From Sphingomonadaceae bacterium (GTDB lineage: Bacteria; Pseudomonadota; Alphaproteobacteria; Sphingomonadales; Sphingomonadaceae): 64,000 nucleotides of DNA. A program made the position numbers and the translations under genes. Positions 8,476 through 19,479 of this stretch are shown here, one piece after another. The stretch lies in contig JAPZTW010000009.1 in the NCBI GenBank assembly GCA_027533105.1, positions 248,001-312,000 of the forward strand. Reading direction: 5' to 3'. How positions within the stretch are numbered: position 1 is the stretch's first letter; the number at the start of each line of letters is the position of its first letter. The notes beneath the pieces are model-generated. The model saw only the letters and a list, made by a program, of their open reading frames with translations. It made no database searches and had not been told where the DNA came from.

Positions 8476-8759
8476 GCCTTGGCGACGGGCGGATTCTCGC
8501 CCAGATCCTCGAACCAGGCTTCGACCGGGCCGTTGAGCTTGATCGTCAGCGGCTGGCCGTGGCGATCCATGGTCTTGCCGGCCTGGACCCGCACCCAGCC
8601 TTCGGAAATCGAGTATTCCTCGATATTGGTGCGGACCACGCCCTTGAAGCGGATGCCCACGCCGCGCATCAACACGTCCTGGTTGAAATGGGGGCTGCGC
8701 GGGCTGATCGCCAGGCGGTCGGGCGGCACGTCGGGGCCGGATTTGGTTTCCTCGGTCAT
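8472..8759 (-). CDS. DUF3297 family protein
   Basis: This is a small 95-residue soluble protein recognised from its conserved block (PPDRLAISPRSPHFN and GVGIRFKG). The ATG at 8759 gives the usual family length. An upstream in-frame start at 8795 would add 12 unsupported residues. The function is unknown. Its last codons overlap the end of the CHAP gene on the other strand. Confidence 0.85.
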   Translation of the reverse strand: MTEETKSGPDVPPDRLAISPRSPHFNQDVLMRGVGIRFKGVVRTNIEEYSISEGWVRVQAGKTMDRHGQPLTIKLNGPVEAWFEDLGENPPVAKA

Positions 8760-8836
8760 GCCCAGCGCCTCTATCCCGCTTTCCCCGCTTGTCAATTCGC
8801 CCGCGCGCCTTTAAGGGCGCGCTTCCTGATGGAAGT

Positions 8837-8911
8837 GGGCGCGTAGCTCAGCGGTAGAGCACACCCTTCACACGGGTGGGGTCACAGGTTCAATCCCTGT
8901 CGCGCCCACCA
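8837..8911 (+). tRNA. tRNA-Val (anticodon CAC)
   Basis: A complete cloverleaf is visible. The 7-bp acceptor is GGGCGCG/CGCGCCC, the D stem GCTC/GAGC, and the anticodon stem CACCC/GGGTG with loop TTCACAC. The T stem is ACAGG/CCTGT with loop TTCAATC. The discriminator A and an encoded CCA end follow. The anticodon CAC reads the valine codon GUG, heavily used in this GC-rich genome. Confidence 0.97.
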
Positions 8912-8961
8912 CTTCCCCCTCCCTTGATACCACGGCGTTTGGCGGGCATAGGCCTCGAACC

Positions 8962-10242
8962 ATGCACGATATTCGCCTGATCCGGGACAATCCCGCCGCT
9001 TTCGATGCCGCACTTGCCCGCCGGGGGGTGGAGCCTGTTTCGGGGGCGATCCTCGCGCTGGATGCGGCGCGCCGCGCGGTGGCGACCGCGATGCAGGATG
9101 CCCAGAACCGTCGCAACGAAGCCTCGAAGGCAATCGGTGCCGCCATGGGCCGCGGCGACAAGGACGAGGCCGAGCGGCTCAAGGCCGAAGTGGCCGAAAT
9201 CAAGGTCAGCCTGCCCGCGCTGGAACAGGAAGAACGCGAGCTTTCCGCCGAATTGCAGGAAGCCCTTGCGGCCCATCCCAACCTGCCCGATCCCGCCGTT
9301 CCCGATGGCGAGGACGAGACCCAGAACGTCGAGGTGAGCCGCTGGGGCACCCCCCGCCAGTTCGCTTTCGCGCCGAAGGAGCACGCCGATCTGGGCCCCG
9401 CGCTGGGGCTCGACTTCGAGACCGGCGCACTGATTTCCGGGGCGCGGTTCACCTTCCTGAAGGGGCAGATGGCGCGCCTTCAACGCGCACTTGGCCAGTA
9501 CATGCTGGACACACAGACGCTACACAACGGTCACACCGAGTGTGCCACGCCGCTGCTGGTGCGCGAGGAATCGCTGTTCGGCACCGGCCAGCTGCCCAAA
9601 TTCGCCGAGGACAACTTCCAGACCACCGATGGCCGCTGGCTGATCCCCACGGCCGAAGTCTCGCTGACCAATTCGGTGCGCGAGCAGATCCTCGATGGCG
9701 CGAGCCTGCCCCTGCGCCTCACCGCGCTGACGCCGTGTTTCCGCAGCGAGGCTGGGGCGGCGGGCAAGGACACCCGCGGCTATATCCGCCAGCACCAGTT
9801 CGAGAAGGTCGAGCTGGTAACGATCTGCGCGCCCGACCAGTCCGAGGCCGAGCATGAGCGGATGACCGCCGCGGCCGAATCGATCCTCCAGGCGCTGGAG
9901 CTGCCCTATCGCAAGGTGCTGCTCTGCGCCGGGGACATGGGCTTCACCGCCCGCAAGACCTTTGACCTTGAGGTCTGGCTGCCGGGCCAGAACACCTATC
10001 GCGAGATCAGCTCGATCTCCAACTGCGGCGATTTCCAGGCGCGGCGGATGAACGCGCGTTATCGCCCCGCTGGCGATAAGACTAAACCCGAGTTCGTCCA
10101 CACGCTGAACGGCTCAGGCCTCGCCGTCGGCCGCACGCTGGTGGCCGTGCTGGAGAATTACCAGCAGGAGGATGGCTCGGTCGAAATCCCGGCCGTGCTG
10201 CGGCCCTATATGGGCGGGATCGACCGGCTGGTGCCCCAGTAA
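8962..10242 (+). CDS. serS: Seryl-tRNA synthetase
   Basis: This 426-residue class II aminoacyl-tRNA synthetase begins with the typical [20 protein letters not shown] and an N-terminal coiled-coil arm (about 30-105) that contacts the long variable arm of tRNA-Ser. Motif 2 ([20 protein letters not shown]) and motif 3 ([18 protein letters not shown]) are both intact. It charges tRNA-Ser (and tRNA-Sec) with serine. Its stop is 14 nt before surE, a conserved alphaproteobacterial arrangement. Confidence 0.97.
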   Translation: MHDIRLIRDNPAAFDAALARRGVEPVSGAILALDAARRAVATAMQDAQNRRNEASKAIGAAMGRGDKDEAERLKAEVAEIKVSLPALEQEERELSAELQEALAAHPNLPDPAVPDGEDETQNVEVSRWGTPRQFAFAPKEHADLGPALGLDFETGALISGARFTFLKGQMARLQRALGQYMLDTQTLHNGHTECATPLLVREESLFGTGQLPKFAEDNFQTTDGRWLIPTAEVSLTNSVREQILDGASLPLRLTALTPCFRSEAGAAGKDTRGYIRQHQFEKVELVTICAPDQSEAEHERMTAAAESILQALELPYRKVLLCAGDMGFTARKTFDLEVWLPGQNTYREISSISNCGDFQARRMNARYRPAGDKTKPEFVHTLNGSGLAVGRTLVAVLENYQQEDGSVEIPAVLRPYMGGIDRLVPQ

Positions 10243-10256
10243 GCGGAATTGAACTG

Positions 10257-11018
10257 ATGCGTATCCTCCTCACCAACGACGACGGCATCTTTGCCCCCGG
10301 CCTCACCGTGCTGGAGGCGATTGCCCGCCAGTTTTCCGACGATATCTGGATCTGCGCCCCGGCCGAGGAACAGTCGGGCGCGGGCCATTCGCTCACGCTC
10401 AGCCGCCCGGTGCGGCTGCGCCAGCATGACGAACGGCGCTTTTCGGTGTCCGGCACGCCGACCGATGCGGTGATGATGGGATTGCGTGAAGTCATGCCCG
10501 CCGCGCCCGACCTGATCCTGTCGGGCGTCAACCGCGGCGCCAACCTGGGCGATGATGTGACCTATTCGGGCACGGTCTCCGCCGCGATCGAGGGCGCGCT
10601 GGCAGGGATCCGCTCGATCGCGCTCAGCCAGGTCTATGCCAGCGAAGGCATGGGCGATGCCGTACCCTTCGGCGCGGCCGAAGCCTGGGGCGCGAAAGTG
10701 CTGGCCCCGCTGCTCGATGCGCCGTTCGCGCCGCGCACCCTGGTCAACGTCAATTTCCCGGCCCTGCCCGCCGATCAGGTGCAAGGCATCCGGGTGGTCC
10801 GTCAGGGCTTCCACGACTATTCGCGCGGGACGATCGTGGAAGGCACCGATCCCCGGGGATACCGCTATTTCTGGTTTGGTCTCAATGGGATAGAACATAC
10901 CCCCGGTCATGCGACCGATCTTGAGGCAATCCAGGATGGCTTTGTGTCGGTAACCCCCTTGCAGCTGGACCTGACGCACGAGGCCTCGCTCGCCGATCTG
11001 GCGGGGCGGTTCGGCTGA
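10257..11018 (+). CDS. surE: 5'/3'-nucleotidase SurE
   Basis: This 253-residue protein starts MRILLTNDDG, where the metal-binding D8-D9 lie in the NDDG motif. The SGVNRGANLGDD block and the YSGTVSAA segment complete the phosphatase active site. SurE removes phosphate from nucleoside monophosphates and short polyphosphates. In many proteobacteria surE is followed by pcm and nlpD. Here pcm is absent and the LytM gene begins at the surE stop (TGATG, 1-nt overlap), implying translational coupling. Confidence 0.96.
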   Translation: MRILLTNDDGIFAPGLTVLEAIARQFSDDIWICAPAEEQSGAGHSLTLSRPVRLRQHDERRFSVSGTPTDAVMMGLREVMPAAPDLILSGVNRGANLGDDVTYSGTVSAAIEGALAGIRSIALSQVYASEGMGDAVPFGAAEAWGAKVLAPLLDAPFAPRTLVNVNFPALPADQVQGIRVVRQGFHDYSRGTIVEGTDPRGYRYFWFGLNGIEHTPGHATDLEAIQDGFVSVTPLQLDLTHEASLADLAGRFG

Positions 11019-11914
11019 TGCGGCGCGCCGGGCTTGCCCTGGCGCTGGCGGCGCTGGCCGCGGGGCCGCTGCTGGCCCAACAGGACGATCCGAAGACCGC
11101 GACCGAATATACCGTCAAGGCGGGCGAGACGCTGGGCGGCATCGCCAACCGCACCGGCGTGCCGCGCCTGCTGATCATCGAGGCCAACGGGCTGAAGCCG
11201 CCCTATGCGATCCGCGCCGGGCAGAAGCTGGTGATCCCGCGCCGCCGCAGCCACACCGTGCAGGATGGCGAAACCGGACTGGACCTGGCCTTCGACTATG
11301 GCGTCCCCTGGTCCGCGATTGCCGCCGCCAACGGGCTTGATCCCAAGGCACCGCTGAAAACCGGGCAGAAGCTGGTGATCCCGACCATCGCCAAGGCTCC
11401 ACCCGGCCCGGCGCCAGCGGCGACCACGCCCGCGCCGGTCCCCAGCCCGGCCAGCACCGCCACCCCCGCGCCCGATCCCGGCCCCGCCCCCGGCGCGCCG
11501 AAGACCACCGCCGAACCGCCGGCCAAGCTTGCCTGGCCAGTGCGCGGCGAGATCCGCCGCGCCTTCGTGGCACGGGGCGGGACCAAGGCGTTTCACGATG
11601 GGATCGACATCGCCGCCCCGCGCGGCACCGCCGCCCGCGCCGCCGCCGCCGGAACAGTGATCTATGCTGCGCAGGGCCCGCAGGAATATGGCCTGACCGT
11701 CATCATCCATCACGGCGGCCGCTGGACCACGACCTATTCCTTCCTCGACCGGATCACCGTGAAGGACGGGGACAAGGTCAAGGCCGGGGAACGCGTCGGG
11801 CTGGTCGGGCAGACGGGCCTGGCCACCTCGCCGCAGCTCCATTTCGAAGTGCGCCGCAACCGGGTGGCGCTTGATCCGGTGAAGTACCTGCCGAAGGTTC
11901 CGGCCGCCGACTGA
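11018..11914 (+). CDS. NlpD-like LysM/LytM (M23) protein
   Basis: This 298-residue exported protein has a signal peptide, two LysM peptidoglycan-binding modules (about 28-75 and 79-125), a Pro/Ala-rich linker, and a C-terminal LytM domain (about 168-298). The LytM domain keeps FHDGIDIAAP. However, the HxH motif reads PQLHFEV, with glutamine in place of the first histidine, and the usual YxHL reads YSFL. Loss of these catalytic histidines is the hallmark of NlpD/EnvC-type amidase activators rather than active endopeptidases. The surE neighbour supports the NlpD assignment. A second LytM gene at 62686 keeps an intact active site. Confidence 0.88.
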   Translation: MRRAGLALALAALAAGPLLAQQDDPKTATEYTVKAGETLGGIANRTGVPRLLIIEANGLKPPYAIRAGQKLVIPRRRSHTVQDGETGLDLAFDYGVPWSAIAAANGLDPKAPLKTGQKLVIPTIAKAPPGPAPAATTPAPVPSPASTATPAPDPGPAPGAPKTTAEPPAKLAWPVRGEIRRAFVARGGTKAFHDGIDIAAPRGTAARAAAAGTVIYAAQGPQEYGLTVIIHHGGRWTTTYSFLDRITVKDGDKVKAGERVGLVGQTGLATSPQLHFEVRRNRVALDPVKYLPKVPAAD

Positions 11915-11937
11915 AATCGCGGGGTGCAAAAACCCGC

Positions 11938-11966
11938 TTGACCCTGACATGATGTAAAGGTCCAAA
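11938..11966 (+). promoter_or_regulatory. CueR/MerR-type promoter of the copper operon
   Basis: TTGACC (11938-11943) begins a dyad, GACCCT on the left and AAAGGTC on the right, in the overlong spacer typical of MerR-family promoters. It lies 32-60 nt before the copper ATPase start. A CueR-like gene ends the same operon, so copper-activated autoregulation is likely. Confidence 0.6.
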
Positions 11967-11997
11967 GGGGCCAGCGTCATCGCAGGAGTCGATTGAA

Positions 11998-14339
<2,342 letters not shown>

Positions 14340-14343
<4 letters not shown>

Positions 14344-14726
14344 ACATCGGCGCAGCATCGAAAGCCAGCGGCGTATCGCAGCGGATGATCCGCCATTACG
14401 AGCAGATCGGCCTGATCCCCGGCGCACCCCGGCGCGACAGCGGCTATCGCGATTACAGCGAGGCCGATGTCCACCGGCTGCGGTTCATCGCCAATGCCCG
14501 CGATCTGGGCTTTGCGATCAGCGAGATCGGGACCCTGCTGGCGCTATGGTCGGACCAGAACCGGGCCAGCGGCGAGGTGCGCAGCCTGGCCCTGGCCCAT
14601 GCCGAGGAGCTTGGGCGCAAGGCCCGGGCGCTGGAAGCCATGCGCCAGACCCTGCTGACGCTGGCGCAGCAATGCCACGGCGACGAGCGCCCCGACTGCC
14701 CGATCCTCCAGCGGCTGGAGGATTAG
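14340..14726 (+). CDS. cueR: CueR-like MerR-family copper regulator
   Basis: This 128-residue regulator has an N-terminal winged helix ([20 protein letters not shown]), a central dimerisation helix and a C-terminal metal loop. The loop holds two cysteines seven residues apart ([10 protein letters not shown]112 and C120), the pattern that binds a single Cu+ or Ag+ in CueR. Its ATG overlaps the copA stop (ATGA), so pump and sensor are made from one mRNA. It should bind the dyad at 11938 and activate the operon when copper is present. Confidence 0.93.
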
Positions 14727-14748
14727 GGTCAGGGCAGGTCCTGACCCT
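14725..14748. terminator. Bidirectional hairpin between cueR and the P450
   Basis: AGGGTCAGG and CCTGACCCT form a perfect 9-bp stem around a 6-nt loop. The hairpin overlaps the stop codons of both convergent genes. It has no T-run on either side, so its termination strength is uncertain. Confidence 0.55.
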
Positions 14749-16123
14749 AGAGCGGCCTGAACGTGACCCTGAGCCCGTCCTTGGGCTTGGGGATCGGCCA
14801 GGGCTGCCATTCCGGCTCGTAGCCCGGCGCGATCTCGATCTGGTAACGGCTGAGCAGGTGGGCCATCAGGATCTTCACCTGCATATAGGCAAAGTGCAGA
14901 CCCAGGCACATGTGCGCCCCGCCGCCGAACGGCACCCAGGCGTACTTGTGCCGCTTGGCCACCTGTTCGGGGGTGAAGCGCAGCGGATCGAACTTTTCGG
15001 GCTCGGGCCAGTGCTTGGCTTCCATGTGAACCGCGGCCGGGCTGATCCCGACCGGGGTGCCGGCGGGTACGCGCACGCCCTTGAAGGTGAACTCCTTCAG
15101 CGCGCGGCGCGGCAGCGAGGGCACCGGCGGGATCAGCCGCAGGGCTTCCTTGAAAGCCATCTCGGTCAGGTCCAGCTTGGCCATGTCATCATAGGACAGC
15201 GGGCGACCTTCACCGCCGGTCACGGCCAGGATTTCGGCGCGCAGCTTGTCCTGCCATTCCGGGTTCTTGGCCAGCAGCCAGACCAGCGAGGTGGCCGAGC
15301 TGGTGATCGTGTCATGCGCGGCCATCATCAGGAAGATCATGTGATCGACCACTTCGTCGACCGGCAGCAGGCTGCCATCTTCGCGCGTGGCGGTGGCGAA
15401 CTGGCTGAACATGTCCTGCCCGCCGCCGGCCTCGCGCCGCTTGAGCGTTTCGCGGGTGAAGTAATCGAGCAGGAACTTGCGCCCGGCCACGCCCCGGCCC
15501 ATCGCCGTGAAGGGCAGGGGCTTTCGCACCACGCCGATCGAGGCGGCGACCATGTCGACAAAGGCCTTGTTGATCGCGTCCGCCTCAGGCCCCAGCGGCA
15601 CGCCCAGGAAGCTGTCGGCGGCCAGGTCCAGCGTCAGTTGCTTGATCGCCGGATAGAACAGGATTTCCCGGCCGCGCCATTCCTCGGCCCGGGCGGAAAT
15701 CCCGGCATTCAGCGCGCCCGAATAGTGCCGCATCGGCCCCGGCTTGAAGGCGATCGACAGGGCGCGGCGATCGGCGCGGTGGTGGTCGAAATCGAGCAGC
15801 ATCAGCCCGCGCGGGAACAGCAGGTCCAGCACCGGACCCCAGCCCTGCTCCGATGAAAAGATCTTGTCGCGATCGAACAGGACCAGCTCGTTCGCCTCGG
15901 CCCCGAACATGATCACCCCGCGCCGGCCAAAGCTGTTGTTGCGATAGATATCGCCATATTTGGCCCGCATCCGGTTGCCGAAGCCGCTGGGATCGGCGAG
16001 CAATTGCAGTGTCGTGCCCAGGATCGGCCAGCCATCCTCACCGGGGATGTGATCGAGCGAATCCTTGGGGAGCTTCTGGGACCAGTGCGTGAATCGGGGA
16101 GCTTCGGGGGCAAGCGTGGCCAT
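14747..16123 (-). CDS. Cytochrome P450
   Basis: This 458-residue haem monooxygenase has the I-helix acid-alcohol motif in MAAHDTITSS (near 250), the ExxR motif in FKEALRLIPP and the haem-binding loop FGGGAHMCLGLHFA (near 385). It has no membrane anchor, so it is a soluble, ferredoxin-dependent type. The N-terminal half resembles the CYP51/CYP26-like bacterial class more than CYP101. The substrate is unknown. A perfect TTAACC/GGTTAA palindrome lies 52 nt upstream of the start and closely resembles sites before the PQQ dehydrogenase and an acyl-CoA synthetase in this window. This suggests a role in the oxidation of a lipid, terpene or alicyclic compound. Confidence 0.93.
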   Translation of the reverse strand: MATLAPEAPRFTHWSQKLPKDSLDHIPGEDGWPILGTTLQLLADPSGFGNRMRAKYGDIYRNNSFGRRGVIMFGAEANELVLFDRDKIFSSEQGWGPVLDLLFPRGLMLLDFDHHRADRRALSIAFKPGPMRHYSGALNAGISARAEEWRGREILFYPAIKQLTLDLAADSFLGVPLGPEADAINKAFVDMVAASIGVVRKPLPFTAMGRGVAGRKFLLDYFTRETLKRREAGGGQDMFSQFATATREDGSLLPVDEVVDHMIFLMMAAHDTITSSATSLVWLLAKNPEWQDKLRAEILAVTGGEGRPLSYDDMAKLDLTEMAFKEALRLIPPVPSLPRRALKEFTFKGVRVPAGTPVGISPAAVHMEAKHWPEPEKFDPLRFTPEQVAKRHKYAWVPFGGGAHMCLGLHFAYMQVKILMAHLLSRYQIEIAPGYEPEWQPWPIPKPKDGLRVTFRPL

Positions 16124-16174
16124 GCGCGAATCCTCTGGAGGGGGAAGTGCTATTGCTACTTACACTCATGTAAC

Positions 16175-16190
16175 TTAACCAAACGGTTAA
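16175..16190. promoter_or_regulatory. Palindromic operator TTAAYCG type, site 1 (P450)
   Basis: Read on the minus strand the site is TTAACCGTTTGGTTAA, a perfect TTAACC/GGTTAA dyad. It is 52 nt upstream of the P450 start and overlaps the ferrochelatase stop. It matches TTAAYCGNNYGRTTAA together with 29824-29839 and 63440-63455. A TetR-family repressor is the likeliest binder; none is encoded in the window. Confidence 0.6.
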
Positions 16191-17212
16191 ATCCATCCCC
16201 CCAGCTCGCGGCGCACCAGCGCCTCGAGCATGGCCATCCCTGGATCGGACACATTCAGGCAATCGAGCGCGGCAAAGTCAATCCCGCCCTTTTCCTCGAA
16301 CACTTCCCGGCCCCGGATCGCCAGTTCCTCACGCGTTTCGAGGCAATCGGCGGAAAAGCCGGGCGCGGCGATGGCCATGCGCTTTACGCCGGCTTCTGCC
16401 AGGCGGACCAGGGTATCCTCGGTATAGGGCTCCAGCCACTTGGCCGGGCCGAACCGCGACTGGAAGCTGGTCTCGATCCGCAGCTCCGGGAAATCGGCCC
16501 GCAGCGCCTCGGCCACCAGCCGCGCGGTCTTGCGGCACTGGCAGTGATAGGGATCGCCCAGGTGCAGGGTGCGCTCCGGCATCCCGTGGAACGAGAGCAG
16601 CAGCACTTCCGGCACGAAGGGCAGGGCGCGCAGCTGCCGCGCCAGATCGTCGCGCAGCGCCTCGATGTGGATCGGATCGTCGTAATAGGGCGGCAGAGTG
16701 CGGGTGGCGGGCTGCCAGCGCATCCCCGCCAGCTGCCGGCCCAGCTCGTCGATCACCGTTGCCGTGGTCGCGCCCGAATACTGCGGATAGAGCGGCGCGA
16801 TCAGGATGCGCTCGCAGCCCGCCGCCTTCATCTCCGCCAGCACCGCGCCGATCGCCGGATTGCCATAGCGCATCGCCCAGCGGACCATCACGCCATCGCC
16901 CAGCCGCGCCTGTAGCGCCTCAGCCTGGCCCTTGGTTATGCTGGCCAGCGGCGAGCCGTCCGGACCCCAGACCTGGGCATAGGCATGGGCCGACTTCTTG
17001 GGCCGCACGTTGAGGATGATCCCGTTGAGGATCGGCCACCAGACCAGCTTGGGGATTTCCACCACGCGGGGGTCGGACAGGAATTCCTTGAGGTAGCGGC
17101 GCACCGCCTTGGTGGTCGGCGCGTCGGGCGTGCCGAGGTTGACCAGCAGCACGCCGGTGCGGCGCGGCAGGATCGGGGGGTGATTGGCAGGCAGGTCGGC
17201 AGTGGGGAACAT
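16187..17212 (-). CDS. hemH: Ferrochelatase
   Basis: This 341-residue enzyme inserts Fe2+ into protoporphyrin IX, the last step of haem synthesis. The characteristic blocks are GVLLVNLGTPDAP near the N-terminus, the metal-site histidine in LLLSFHGMPERTL, CQCRKTA, and PGFSADCLETREE with the acidic pair near the active site. The start at 17212 was chosen because the protein begins normally there. A longer open frame upstream overlaps the preceding gene and has no family similarity. The gap to the upstream oxidoreductase stop is 5 nt. Confidence 0.96.
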   Translation of the reverse strand: MFPTADLPANHPPILPRRTGVLLVNLGTPDAPTTKAVRRYLKEFLSDPRVVEIPKLVWWPILNGIILNVRPKKSAHAYAQVWGPDGSPLASITKGQAEALQARLGDGVMVRWAMRYGNPAIGAVLAEMKAAGCERILIAPLYPQYSGATTATVIDELGRQLAGMRWQPATRTLPPYYDDPIHIEALRDDLARQLRALPFVPEVLLLSFHGMPERTLHLGDPYHCQCRKTARLVAEALRADFPELRIETSFQSRFGPAKWLEPYTEDTLVRLAEAGVKRMAIAAPGFSADCLETREELAIRGREVFEEKGGIDFAALDCLNVSDPGMAMLEALVRRELGGWI

Positions 17213-17217
17213 GATCC

Positions 17218-19479
17218 CTATTCTCCGGTCAGCGGGAGGGTGTGCAGCCGGGTGCCCCCGGCGGAAAACAGCGCATTGGCGATCGCGGGCGCAGCCACGG
17301 CCACGCCCAGCTCGCCCGGATCGAAGGGCGGCGCATCGCCCTCGATGAACTCCACCTCGATCGCGGGGCAATCGGCCAGCTGCGGCAGGGCCAGGGCCGC
17401 GAGGCGGCCCGATTGCGGTAGTCCGGCGGTACAGGGTGTACTCGCCCCGCGCGCCAGGGCGAGGCCGAACAGCAAGCCGCCTTCCACCTGCTGGCGGGCG
17501 ATATCCAGGTTCACGATCCGGCCGATGTCGAGCACGGCGGTCAGCCGGTCGACGCGGATCCCGCCCTCGTCGCGCCGGGCCGAGGCAACCAGCGCGATCC
17601 GTCCCTCGCGGTCGCCCAGCGCCATCCTGTGACAGGCCAGCCCCTGCCCCGCGCCGCCGCGCCCGCCGCCCCATTCGGCCAGGGTCGCGGCGCGTTGCAG
17701 GCAATTGGCGAGGCGAATGTCCTGCCCCAGCATGGCCATGCGATAGGACAGCGGCTCGCGCCCGGAACGCGCCGCCAGTTCATCGACGAAGGTTTCGATC
17801 AGGAAGCAGCCGAGCGCCGCGCTGTTGCCGCGCTGCCGCCCGGTGGAGAGCGGGATCGCCACCGGCACGTGTTCGACCAGCAGGTGCGGGATCGCATAGG
17901 GCGGCACCATCCCGGCCATGGCCAGCGGATCGGCCTGGTCCTGCCGCGCGCGCGCCTCCTGCGCAGACTGCTCACCGAACAGTCGCGCGCCGAATTCCTG
18001 CGCCGTGGCCGGCATGGCGACCCGGACCTTCAGCGCGGCGAGCGAGCCATCGGGCGCGGTGCGCGCAGCGAGGGCTGCCCGCAGGGGCGTGCGCGGCAGG
18101 CTGCGCACCGCTTCCTGCCAGCGCGACCAGGTCAGCTGCACCGGCTTGCCCACTTCGCGCGCGATCAGCGCGGCCTCGACCGCATGGGGCGTATCGAGCC
18201 GCGCATCGAAGCTGCCGCCTGCGGGCATCGGATAAAGCACCACGTCGCCCAGCGCGATGTCGAGCGCCTGGGCGACCGCGCGGCGTGTGGCCTGGGGCGC
18301 CTGGCTGGCCACCCACATCTCGACCTTGCCGTCGGTCAGCCGGGCCGTGGCGCTGGCGGTTTCCAGCGGCGCGGCCTGCGCCGGGGCAATCCGGTAAAGC
18401 CGCGCCAGCTCGAACTTGCCGTGCAGCATTTCATCGGGCTCGCCGCTGCTGGCAATGCCGTGCCCGTCGCCATAGCGCAGACCCTCGTCCAGCAGCCGGT
18501 CGATCGCCGTGCTGTCCGGTTCATGCTGCGCAGCAAAGCGCGGAGAAATAAGCGATAAGGCCCGTTCGGCCGACCACCAGTCCTGCGCCACGGCGGCCAG
18601 CCAGCCAGCGCCTTCCACCAGCTTGACCAGGCCCTTTACCGGTGCAGCATTGTTCGGCTCGTAAGCGCCCAGCCGGGTCTCGCCCTGGGGGCCGTGGCGG
18701 ATCGCGGCAAAGACCATACCGGGCAGGCGCACATCGCCCGCGAAAGTGGCGCTGCCATCGACCTTGGCGGGCAGGTCCAGCCGGGGAAAGGCCGGGCGGG
18801 CCCCTTCGGGCTGATCGACCGCGCGTTCACCCGCCGCCTGCGGACGCAGCGCCGGGGGATCGGGCGGAGCATAGCCGGCCGCATCCTCCACCAGATCGGC
18901 AAAGCGGACCCGTTGCCTGTCGTGGATGATGAAGCCGCCTTGCGCCTCGCATTCCTCCCAGGCCACGTTCCAGCGGTCGGCCGCCGCCATCGCCAGCATG
19001 GCCCGCGCCGAAGCCGCCGCCGCCCGGGCCGCCGCTTCATGCGCGGCGAGGGACGATCCCTCCGCCGTGACCACGAAAGCCTCGCGCTCGGCGAAGCGCT
19101 GCGCCAGCAGGGCGTCGGGGGCTTCGGCCAGGACCGGCAGCAGCGGCATCCACAGTTGGCGCCAATGGGCCGCCAGCGGCACGTTGCCATAGGCCCCGCT
19201 GACCGGCGCCGGTTCCACCGCCACCTGCCGCCAGTCCGCCCCCAGTTCGGTTGCGACGATCTGCGGGATCAGCGTGGTGATCCCCTGCCCCATTTCGAGG
19301 TCCGGCACGGCCACGGTAACCACCCCGTCCCGGCCGATCTTCAGCCAGGCGTCGAACGCCACCTCGCCTTCGCCCGCAGCCAGCGGCGGATCGAACCGGC
19401 GCGGGGTCAGCGCCCAGGCGACCAGCAGGCCGCCTGCCGCACCGGCGCCGATCAGCAGCCCGCGCCGGCTGAGCCGCAT
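17218..19479 (-). CDS. Molybdopterin-binding oxidoreductase large subunit, IorB-like, Tat-exported
   Basis: This 753-residue protein is of the xanthine dehydrogenase superfamily, resembling the beta subunit of isoquinoline 1-oxidoreductase and aldehyde dehydrogenases. It begins [17 protein letters not shown], a clear twin-arginine signal, so the folded cofactor-loaded enzyme is exported. Blocks typical of the family are VAVPDLEMGQGITTLIPQI, LPAKVDGSATFAGDVRLPGM and a C-terminal GELGVAVAAPAIANAL that carries the presumed catalytic glutamate. These enzymes hydroxylate N-heterocycles or oxidise aldehydes and pass electrons to a 2Fe-2S subunit. That small subunit (IorA) is not next to this gene. 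Its start overlaps the mrp stop by 1 nt (TGATG). Confidence 0.88.
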   Translation of the reverse strand: MRLSRRGLLIGAGAAGGLLVAWALTPRRFDPPLAAGEGEVAFDAWLKIGRDGVVTVAVPDLEMGQGITTLIPQIVATELGADWRQVAVEPAPVSGAYGNVPLAAHWRQLWMPLLPVLAEAPDALLAQRFAEREAFVVTAEGSSLAAHEAAARAAAASARAMLAMAAADRWNVAWEECEAQGGFIIHDRQRVRFADLVEDAAGYAPPDPPALRPQAAGERAVDQPEGARPAFPRLDLPAKVDGSATFAGDVRLPGMVFAAIRHGPQGETRLGAYEPNNAAPVKGLVKLVEGAGWLAAVAQDWWSAERALSLISPRFAAQHEPDSTAIDRLLDEGLRYGDGHGIASSGEPDEMLHGKFELARLYRIAPAQAAPLETASATARLTDGKVEMWVASQAPQATRRAVAQALDIALGDVVLYPMPAGGSFDARLDTPHAVEAALIAREVGKPVQLTWSRWQEAVRSLPRTPLRAALAARTAPDGSLAALKVRVAMPATAQEFGARLFGEQSAQEARARQDQADPLAMAGMVPPYAIPHLLVEHVPVAIPLSTGRQRGNSAALGCFLIETFVDELAARSGREPLSYRMAMLGQDIRLANCLQRAATLAEWGGGRGGAGQGLACHRMALGDREGRIALVASARRDEGGIRVDRLTAVLDIGRIVNLDIARQQVEGGLLFGLALARGASTPCTAGLPQSGRLAALALPQLADCPAIEVEFIEGDAPPFDPGELGVAVAAPAIANALFSAGGTRLHTLPLTGE

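Noticed and set aside
11919..11937. Hairpin GCGGG/CCCGC just after the NlpD-like gene
   Set aside because: The stem is only 5 bp with a 9-nt loop and no T-run; it overlaps the copper promoter and is too weak to call a terminator.
16187..17704. Long upstream extension of ferrochelatase
   Set aside because: The first ~160 residues are Arg/Gly-rich and lie within the molybdopterin gene; the normal ferrochelatase start is at 17212.
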